From assembly GCA_934216615.1 (NCBI GenBank), contig CAKQCB010000012.1, forward strand, positions 1 through 45,686: 45,686 nucleotides of DNA. The letters are read 5' to 3'. Both the position numbers and the translations under genes were made by a program. This DNA is from an uncultured Anaerolineae bacterium. Lineage in GTDB: Bacteria; Chloroflexota; Anaerolineae; Aggregatilineales; Phototrophicaceae. The notes under the pieces are model-generated. The model had not been told where the DNA came from. It worked only from the letters and a program-made list of their open reading frames with translations, and did no database searches. Of this stretch, positions 39,933-45,686 are shown piece after piece; the stretch's first letter is position 1; every line of letters begins with the position of its first letter.

Positions 39933-41282
39933 CTACGCTGTGACTAAACTTGATTGTGCAATCGCGACGGATTCAGCGACGACCGCCATACCTTCATCAA
40001 CTTGTTCTTCTGTCATATTGAGAGGCGGTAAGTAACGCACGCAGTTGCTGTGTAGCCCCGCACGCATCAAGACCACGCCCCGTTTAAGGGCTTCATTCAC
40101 AATGATGATATTTTCGTTCAAGGCAGGGGTTTTGGTCACAGGGTCTAAAACGTGCTCCATCAACAACATCGGCCCTAAGCCACGCACATCCCCAATCAGT
40201 GGGTTTTCAGCTTGTATCTTGGTCAAGTGATCGCGCATCCGCTGACCGACTCGACGCGCACCTTCTAAGAATGAGGGTTCACGCATCAACTTGATGGTTT
40301 CAATCGCGGCGGCACAGGCAATCGGGTTCCCGCTGTATGTGCCCCCTAACCCACCCGGATGAGGCGCATCCATGATGTCGGCGCGTCCGGTCACCGCGGC
40401 GATGGGCATCCCTGCCGCGATAGATTTCGCCGTCACAATGAGGTCAGGCTCAATCCCGTAATGGTTTAACGCGAACATTTCCCCGGTACGGCCAAACCCG
40501 CATTGGACTTCATCAGCGATGAACACCATCCCATGTTGAGTGCACAATTCGCGAATACGACGTAAGAAGGGTTCGGGAACAGGGATGAAACCGCCTTCCC
40601 CCTGCACGGGTTCGATCACAATGGCGGCCACCGCAGACGGGTCTACTTGGGCAATCAGCGCGTTTTCTAAACGGGCGATACAGTCTTGAACGAACGCTTC
40701 TTCACTCATCCCATTCGGGCGACGATAGGTATAAGGGAACGGGATACGATAGACTTCAGGTGCAAACGGACCGAAGCCTTTTTTGAACAAGCCATATTTG
40801 CTCGTCATCGACAGGGTGAGATTGGTACGCCCGTGATACGCGCCTTCAAACACGATAATCGCCGGACGGCCGGTTGCACTACGGGCAATCTTGATCGCCG
40901 TTTCGTTCGCTTCAGAACCACTGTTAACTAGCACCGTCTTTTTCGCAAAGTTCCCCGGTGTGATCTCGTTCATCAATTCAGCCAGTTCAACATAGGGTTC
41001 ATACGTTCCCACAATCGCGCAGAAGTGGATCATCTCTGCCGCTTGGCGTTGGATCGCCTCCACAACAGTGGGGGGACAATGGCCGATGGCTAAAACGCCA
41101 ATGCCTCCAGCAAAATCCAGCAGTGTATTGCCATCCACATCCGTGACGGCCGCACCATTCGCGCTAGCGATGCCGATTGCACTCGCTTTTGCCGCACCGC
41201 GCGCTGTTGCAGCTTCTCGGCGCGCTGCTAACGCTAAACTTTTAGGGCCGGGAACCTCTGTATGAAGTTGTATTGTAGGCAT
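39933..41282 (-). CDS. gabT: 4-aminobutyrate aminotransferase
   Basis: The 449-residue class III PLP aminotransferase carries VNSGSEANETAIKIAR (PLP phosphate binding), FEGAYHGRTNLTLSMT, IVIEPVQGEGGFIPVP, FIADEVQCGFGRTG with the PLP-nitrogen Asp, and LIVTAKSIAAGMPIAAVTG with the PLP lysine. Its length and motifs fit GabT, which moves the amino group of GABA to 2-oxoglutarate, giving succinate semialdehyde and glutamate. No succinate-semialdehyde dehydrogenase gene is adjacent. Related diamine transaminases cannot be excluded. Confidence 0.85.
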   Translation of the reverse strand: MPTIQLHTEVPGPKSLALAARREAATARGAAKASAIGIASANGAAVTDVDGNTLLDFAGGIGVLAIGHCPPTVVEAIQRQAAEMIHFCAIVGTYEPYVELAELMNEITPGNFAKKTVLVNSGSEANETAIKIARSATGRPAIIVFEGAYHGRTNLTLSMTSKYGLFKKGFGPFAPEVYRIPFPYTYRRPNGMSEEAFVQDCIARLENALIAQVDPSAVAAIVIEPVQGEGGFIPVPEPFLRRIRELCTQHGMVFIADEVQCGFGRTGEMFALNHYGIEPDLIVTAKSIAAGMPIAAVTGRADIMDAPHPGGLGGTYSGNPIACAAAIETIKLMREPSFLEGARRVGQRMRDHLTKIQAENPLIGDVRGLGPMLLMEHVLDPVTKTPALNENIIIVNEALKRGVVLMRAGLHSNCVRYLPPLNMTEEQVDEGMAVVAESVAIAQSSLVTA

Positions 41283-41439
41283 GAGAAGACACTCATTTCT
41301 ATAAACTGTGAGACGAAATATTTAAATTGATGCCGATTCTATCCTTAAACCGAACCGCTTGCGACTTGTACCTATAGGATGGGGAACATAAGCGGGCAAA
41401 ACCAAATGCACTCACTAAAAAGCATCCTTAAATCCAGAA

Positions 41440-41468
41440 TTGCATTCCCCATTCCCGCGCTGTATAGT
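41440..41468 (+). promoter_or_regulatory. Promoter of the monooxygenase gene
   Basis: TTGCAT (41440-41445), a 17-base spacer and TATAGT (41463-41468) form a good promoter with a short leader to the ATG at 41492. Confidence 0.65.
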
Positions 41469-41491
41469 CGTGAAAAATAAGAGGAATTTCC

Positions 41492-41821
41492 ATGATCGTT
41501 GTTTGTAACCGTATTCCTGTGAACCCAGAATTTGCAAGCGCATTTGAAGACCGTTTTGCAGACCGTTCTGCATTGGTTGAAAATATGCCCGGCTTTGTGG
41601 CCTTCCAATTATGCCGTCCATCCAATCCCGAAGACCCGTATATTGTCATGACCTTCTGGCAAGATGAAGCGTCCTTCAAAGCGTGGACACAATCGCCTGA
41701 ATTTAAAGAAGGTCACGCTCGTTCGGGTCAATTACCCCGCGAAGCCTTTCTAGGTCACCCTAAAGTAGAAGTTCATGAAGTATTACAAAGCACCGCCAAA
41801 ATCGAGAGCTTGAAGAAATAG
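41492..41821 (+). CDS. IsdG/HmoA-like antibiotic-biosynthesis monooxygenase
   Basis: The 109-residue protein is a dimeric alpha-beta barrel (ABM) family member. The IsdG haem-oxygenase triad Asn-Trp-His is conserved in place: Asn6 (VVCNRIPV), Trp65 (FKAWTQSP) and His75 (KEGHARSG). The VENMPGFVAFQLCRP segment is typical. It could degrade haem and release iron, but no haem-uptake gene is nearby, and quinol monooxygenase activity is an alternative. GAGGAA precedes the ATG, and a strong terminator follows 11 bases after the stop. Confidence 0.8.
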   Translation: MIVVCNRIPVNPEFASAFEDRFADRSALVENMPGFVAFQLCRPSNPEDPYIVMTFWQDEASFKAWTQSPEFKEGHARSGQLPREAFLGHPKVEVHEVLQSTAKIESLKK

Positions 41822-41831
41822 TCCACGCCCT

Positions 41832-41859
41832 AAAAAAGACGCTTGCGAGCGTCTTTTTT
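41832..41859 (+). terminator. Strong intrinsic terminator after the monooxygenase gene
   Basis: AAAAAAGACGCT (41832-41843) pairs with AGCGTCTTTTTT (41848-41859) around TGCG. The six T at the 3' end make it an effective rightward terminator, and it is symmetrical enough to work both ways. Confidence 0.9.
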
Positions 41860-41977
41860 GATCAAGGCCAACCCCTGAAACAGAATTTCTCGTCGCATAG
41901 GTGACATTTCGTAAAAAGTCAGCATCATCGTTATCATACACCGTGATCGTGTAATTTTTCACAAGTGAATAGGATGG

Positions 41978-43195
41978 ATGATGCTCAACGGGTGGACAAG
42001 CCGACGCGTCTTCATGGCGATGCAGTGGGTCAATGCTTTTACGCTTTACCTCTGGCTGACGATTCAACCGATTTATCATATTGAAGTGGTCGGCCTTACC
42101 GCCTTTCAACTTGTGTTAGTCGGCGCGATCCTTGAAGGTGCGGTCCTCATCTTTGAAATCCCCACAGGCATCATCGCTGACACATACAGCCGTCGCCTAT
42201 CCATCATCATTTCTATGTTCGTTTGCAGTTTTGCGCTGTTTATCGAAGGGGCTTTCACCTCATTCGGCTTCATCTTGTTAGCCAATATCATCTGGGGTTT
42301 AGGGTGGACGTTCATTAGCGGGGCAAACGACGCATGGATTACTGATGAACTCGGCCAAGATGAAGGCAATGAAGTGATTCTCCACACAGCGCAGTGGTCA
42401 CCCGTCGCCAGTATTTTAGGCATCGTCACCAGCATTGTTTTGGCACAGTTCAGCACAAACCTGCCGATCCTCGTCGCGGGCATCATCAGTTTGATGTTGG
42501 CCTTATTTCTGTTGAAGTTCATGCGTGAAGATCACTTCCAGCCGGATGCTGAACATGAATCCCCCCTCAAAGCGATGAAGAAAACCAGCACTTTGGGATT
42601 GGATGCTCTACGCGCCAACCCGATCTTGTGGGCGATCATCCTCATCGGCGGGTTACGGGGTTTATGGGTAGGCGGGTTTGAGCGATTGTGGCCTGCCTAT
42701 TTGATCGAACAGTACACTTTTAATTTGTTCGGGATCGAAGTCTGGATTGGCCTCATCAAAGCAGGGGTGATGATCTTGTCAATTATGGGCATTCGGACCG
42801 TTCGCAAACGCTTTGATATCAAACAAAGCCGTACCGCCAGCACCCTTATTATGATCATGTATAGTGTGATCTTCTTGACCTCGCTCGGCTTTGTGCTTGT
42901 CGGTCAGTTGTGGTTAGCGATTGCGCTGTTCCTCATCAACCAAACCGCGCTCGCCATTTGCCGACCCATTTTCATCGCGTGGATCAACCAGAACACCGTT
43001 CCTCGCGTCCGCGCAACGATGATCTCGCTCTATTGGCAGTCGGTTTCGCTGGCGAATATCATCGGTGCGCCCATCATCGGCTGGATCGCGGTGATGCGCA
43101 CCCTACAACAGGCGCTCATCGTTGCATCCTTCGCCATCACGCCCGCCCTGCCTTTATTGTATAGAACACGCAAGAAACAAAAGACGCGCCCGTGA
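41978..43195 (+). CDS. MFS transporter
   Basis: The 405-residue protein has about 12 membrane helices. Motif A (GIIADTYSRRLSI) lies between helices 2 and 3 and the end of the first half reads VAGIISLMLALFLLKFMRED. The central loop EHESPLKAMKKTSTLGLDALRANP separates the halves. It resembles uncharacterised drug or small-molecule exporters; the substrate is unknown. AGGATGG lies directly before the ATG. The last 15 bases contain part of a hairpin that serves the convergent gene. Confidence 0.85.
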   Translation: MMLNGWTSRRVFMAMQWVNAFTLYLWLTIQPIYHIEVVGLTAFQLVLVGAILEGAVLIFEIPTGIIADTYSRRLSIIISMFVCSFALFIEGAFTSFGFILLANIIWGLGWTFISGANDAWITDELGQDEGNEVILHTAQWSPVASILGIVTSIVLAQFSTNLPILVAGIISLMLALFLLKFMREDHFQPDAEHESPLKAMKKTSTLGLDALRANPILWAIILIGGLRGLWVGGFERLWPAYLIEQYTFNLFGIEVWIGLIKAGVMILSIMGIRTVRKRFDIKQSRTASTLIMIMYSVIFLTSLGFVLVGQLWLAIALFLINQTALAICRPIFIAWINQNTVPRVRATMISLYWQSVSLANIIGAPIIGWIAVMRTLQQALIVASFAITPALPLLYRTRKKQKTRP

Positions 43196-43204
43196 GCGCG
43201 TCTT
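43181..43204 (-). terminator. Terminator of the EamA gene, inside the MFS 3' end
   Basis: AAGACGCGC (43181-43189) and GCGCGTCTT (43196-43204) form a 9-base stem with a 6-base loop. On the minus strand TTTTGTTT follows. The element overlaps the last five codons and stop of the MFS gene. Confidence 0.7.
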
Positions 43205-43222
43205 GATCATCTGCTTGAAAAC

Positions 43223-44233
43223 TCAGTAAGTTTTGGGCTTCGCATAAGCGACATCGTCGCTTGCGACCGCCGTTTCTAACACTGCTGACTGAGGTTGAAG
43301 TTGAGGTTCGGAACGTGCGCGGTTCTTGCCAATATTAATGATCACCACGCCGGAAATAATCACCATCGCGGCGATGAGCGTGCGTGGCCCAATGACTTCA
43401 TTCGCCAACAGCGCCCCTAAAATCAAGGCGATGACGGGGTTCACATACGCATACGTTGCCACTTGGGCGGCAGGAGCTACGCGCATCAACCATACATACG
43501 CGGTGAAGGTGATGACCGAACTCATCACAGCGAGATACAACATCGCAAACACGGATTGTGCGCTCACGGTGCTGACATCAAAGGCGCTCAATTCACCCGT
43601 GACCAAGCTCAAGATGAGTTGGAAAGCGCCACCCGCCAATAACTGCATGCCAGTAGACATCGGTGCAGAGCCGGGCAAGTTGGCATCCCGCGCATAGAGC
43701 GATCCCAATGCCCATGTGAAGGCCGCGACCAAGACGACGAACGGCGCGATTGGGTGCATGTTCACATCGCTAACGAATGTAGCAGGGTCGATCAGCAGGG
43801 CGATCCCCAACAGCGCGATCAACATTCCCATAAACACGGGGCGAGTGGGTTTGGTTCCACGAACCCATGCGATCAAAACGAAGAAAAGAGGGGTGGTTGC
43901 AATCATTAACGCAGAAATGCCCGTCGGTAATCCATTAGATTGTGCCCACACGATGCCCGCATTGTTCAACACGAACAACAAAAAACCCGCAATCAAGGCA
44001 GATTTCCATTGAGCGCGGGACGGCATCGGCGCTCCACTGCGTTTCGCAATCGTGAAAAGAATACTTCCCGCAATCAGAAACCGTAAGCCCGACATCAAAA
44101 ATCCGGGGATGGTTTCTGTGGCAAAGTGAATCCCGATATAACTTGTGCCCCAAACGATGTAAAGAACCGCAAATGCGGCAATTAATAACCACTGTGAAAC
44201 TACAGGCGCGTTTTTCAGCGCTGTGTCTGTCAT
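43223..44233 (-). CDS. EamA/DMT-family exporter
   Basis: The 336-residue protein has ten membrane helices in two EamA repeats. VLYIVWGTSYIGIHFATETIPGFLMSGLRFLIAG is the typical start of the first, and VLVAAFTWALGSLYARDANLPG starts the second. WLMRVAPAAQVATYAYVNPVIALILGALLANE is the family signature near the end. Relatives (YedA/RhaT family) export amino acids or metabolites. The cytoplasmic tail of about 40 residues is polar. Substrate unknown. Confidence 0.88.
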   Translation of the reverse strand: MTDTALKNAPVVSQWLLIAAFAVLYIVWGTSYIGIHFATETIPGFLMSGLRFLIAGSILFTIAKRSGAPMPSRAQWKSALIAGFLLFVLNNAGIVWAQSNGLPTGISALMIATTPLFFVLIAWVRGTKPTRPVFMGMLIALLGIALLIDPATFVSDVNMHPIAPFVVLVAAFTWALGSLYARDANLPGSAPMSTGMQLLAGGAFQLILSLVTGELSAFDVSTVSAQSVFAMLYLAVMSSVITFTAYVWLMRVAPAAQVATYAYVNPVIALILGALLANEVIGPRTLIAAMVIISGVVIINIGKNRARSEPQLQPQSAVLETAVASDDVAYAKPKTY

Positions 44234-44384
44234 ATAACCTCAATTCACTCTTGTTAGGCGTGGGAAGGGTGAAGTCATCCCCGTTAAGAGAAGGTGACTC
44301 CAAGATTAGACGCTTCGGAAACCCAATTTATTATCATTGTAGTGACGAGATGCTTTTGGCCTTATATCCAAATGAGTCCGTCTG

Positions 44385-45584
44385 TTAGGTCACAAACGAA
44401 CGATTCTGGCTATAAGGTCGCCAGCTTTCATCGGCTTGGATGTCGCGAATCGCATCCATGACCGCATGTATTTCAGCATCCGTATTATAAAAATGTGGGG
44501 CGATGCGAATCCCTGCGCCTTCGCGAAAATCCACCACGAACTGCCGTTCAATCAACGCACGGCTGATCGCGTAGGCTTCAGGCATATTGACGGTGATCGT
44601 GCCAGCGCGTTCTTCAGGGTTGCGCGGGGTATTGATCTCATGTCCATCACGGTCGGCCAATTCGACGATCAAGCGGGTTTGGCGCATAGAGTTCTGGCGA
44701 ATCGCCTCTACCCCAACTTGGGTGATGATCTCGATTCCGGGCTGGATGGCATAAAGTGACGCGATCCCTGGCGTGCCATTGGCAAGGCGATAGGCGTCGT
44801 TACGCAGTTCAAATTGATCGACATCAAACGCGAACGGGCGTTGATGCGCAAACCAGCCTGTCATGCGCGGGGTTAATGTGGGCAGAAGGTCAGGTCTCAC
44901 GTACATGAAGACACCCCCCGGCCCGCCACACATCCATTTCAACGTACCGCCGACATAAAAATCAACCTTCAGCGCGGTGACATCGACAGGGATAATTCCC
45001 ACGCTGTGATAGCCGTTCAACAACACTTGAGCGCCAACTTGGTGCGCCTTCTCGATGATCGCCTTTGCCGGAAGAATATACGCACTTCTGAATAACACAT
45101 GGCTCAACGACACCAAGCGCGTATGTTCATCAATGGCGTTCAACAGCTCGTCCGTATCTAACGTAATCCCGTCATGAGATTTGACCATCTGCACTTGCAT
45201 GTGCGGGGGTAAATTACGGGTCACGCTGTAGACATCCGACGGGAAATCTTGATCGCTAATCACCACTTTATGACGGCGCGTATCCTCAAAGTCTAGCGCG
45301 CTCATCAAAATGCTGTTGGCAATACTCGCATTTTCGTGGACGAGAACGCTACCCTGCGGTGCGCCAATCAACGGGGCGATTTTATCGCCCACAGCGCCTT
45401 TAATTTCCCACCATGTCGGGTTTTCGGCATACGAGTTGCCCCAAGCGCGCACTCCTAACGTCGCCCATGTGTCGGCGAATTCATGGAGCTTGGTGTACAC
45501 ACTGCGAGGCATTGCGCCGAGCGAGTTCGAGATGAGATAGGTACAGGTTTCAAGAATTGGAAATTCACGACGCCATTCAAGCAT
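44385..45584 (-). CDS. Kynureninase-like PLP enzyme, aminotransferase class V fold
   Basis: The 399-residue protein resembles kynureninases and class V aminotransferases. The PLP lysine is Lys216 in YVGGTLKWMCGGPGGVFMYV, close to the kynureninase signature. VLVHENASIANSILMSAL binds the phosphate. At the position that normally holds Asp hydrogen-bonded to the PLP nitrogen, the sequence is VLLNGYHSVGIIPVDV, so Asn190 (codon AAC) replaces Asp. No tryptophan-degradation genes are adjacent, so kynureninase activity is uncertain; a lyase or desulfurase role is also possible. TATACT at 45632-45637 (minus strand) could be its -10; the Shine-Dalgarno sequence is weak. Confidence 0.8.
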   Translation of the reverse strand: MLEWRREFPILETCTYLISNSLGAMPRSVYTKLHEFADTWATLGVRAWGNSYAENPTWWEIKGAVGDKIAPLIGAPQGSVLVHENASIANSILMSALDFEDTRRHKVVISDQDFPSDVYSVTRNLPPHMQVQMVKSHDGITLDTDELLNAIDEHTRLVSLSHVLFRSAYILPAKAIIEKAHQVGAQVLLNGYHSVGIIPVDVTALKVDFYVGGTLKWMCGGPGGVFMYVRPDLLPTLTPRMTGWFAHQRPFAFDVDQFELRNDAYRLANGTPGIASLYAIQPGIEIITQVGVEAIRQNSMRQTRLIVELADRDGHEINTPRNPEERAGTITVNMPEAYAISRALIERQFVVDFREGAGIRIAPHFYNTDAEIHAVMDAIRDIQADESWRPYSQNRSFVT

Positions 45585-45675
45585 GAGGTTACTTTTTCAA
45601 TGAGTGATCTACTGCAAAATGTTTGCGGATGAGTATAACGGCTATTCAAAAGATCATCTATACCGCGCATACAAA

Positions 45676-45686
45676 GCACCTCACCC
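45676..45686 (+). repeat. Start of another dispersed repeat block at the right edge
   Basis: AGCACCTCACCC, the first bases of a plus-oriented repeat unit, is cut by the end of the window. It lies upstream of the kynureninase-like gene. Confidence 0.6.

Noticed and set aside
1..45686. Insertion sequences, prophage or tRNA genes
   Set aside because: No transposase, integrase, phage structural gene or tRNA cloverleaf was seen in any frame or strand.

Overview
The window is 45.7 kb of bacterial chromosome with about 37 protein genes on both strands and no rRNA or tRNA gene inside it. Protein style, frequent secreted or lipid-anchored proteins with beta-propeller, SH3 or Ig-like domains, the paired FtsH-like/cyclase locus and large blocks of CCTCACC...GGTGAGG dispersed repeats suggest Chloroflexota, probably Anaerolineae-like. 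This is an inference from gene content and has no 16S support. The left edge carries a promoter-like sequence pointing out of the window.

Region 1 (1-12.8 kb) is mostly housekeeping. It holds a dnaX-ebfC-recR cluster, a divergent CAD-type dihydroorotase (pyrC), an ECF sigma factor with a membrane anti-sigma factor, and a leftward pyrD-pyrE-pyrF operon. A hotdog thioesterase, an AlkZ-like winged-helix protein and an orphan MoxR ATPase follow. PyrF and PyrD both carry unusual residues at catalytic positions.

Region 2 (12.9-21 kb) has a secreted beta-propeller protein and then the most unusual locus: a tight rightward operon of lipoprotein, FtsH-like AAA protease A, a class III nucleotide cyclase with an SRPBCC-like N-terminus and a zinc ribbon, and FtsH-like AAA protease B. 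The cyclase stop codon and the second protease start overlap by 4 bp. All cyclase catalytic residues and both protease metal-binding sites are present. I know of no described system with this arrangement; a membrane proteolysis/cyclic-nucleotide signalling module is my inference.

Region 3 (21-31.6 kb) contains a small protein with an internal duplication, an SH3-domain protein, a processive family 2 glycosyltransferase, a GNAT acetyltransferase, and a PBP1-like protein whose three transpeptidase motifs are all erased while its glycosyltransferase glutamates remain. An OmpR-type response regulator and a soluble GAF/PAS histidine kinase follow, separated by an intrinsic terminator.

Region 4 (31.7-37.8 kb) is an Mhq-like quinone/catechol detoxification cluster: two double-VOC ring-cleaving dioxygenases, a carboxylesterase and a divergent MarR regulator. 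A strong inverted repeat overlaps the promoters in both directions. A stand-alone AAA/STAND-like ATPase and an M28 lipoprotein peptidase follow.

Region 5 (37.8-45.7 kb) has two large repeat blocks around a rubredoxin/metallo-beta-lactamase protein, then gabT, an IsdG-like monooxygenase, an MFS transporter, an EamA exporter and a kynureninase-like PLP enzyme with an Asp-to-Asn change at the PLP-nitrogen position. The repeat blocks (6050-6518, 9190-9696, 10270-10556, 37788-38388, 39247-39927 and the right edge) lie mainly directly behind stop codons and are built from hairpin units.
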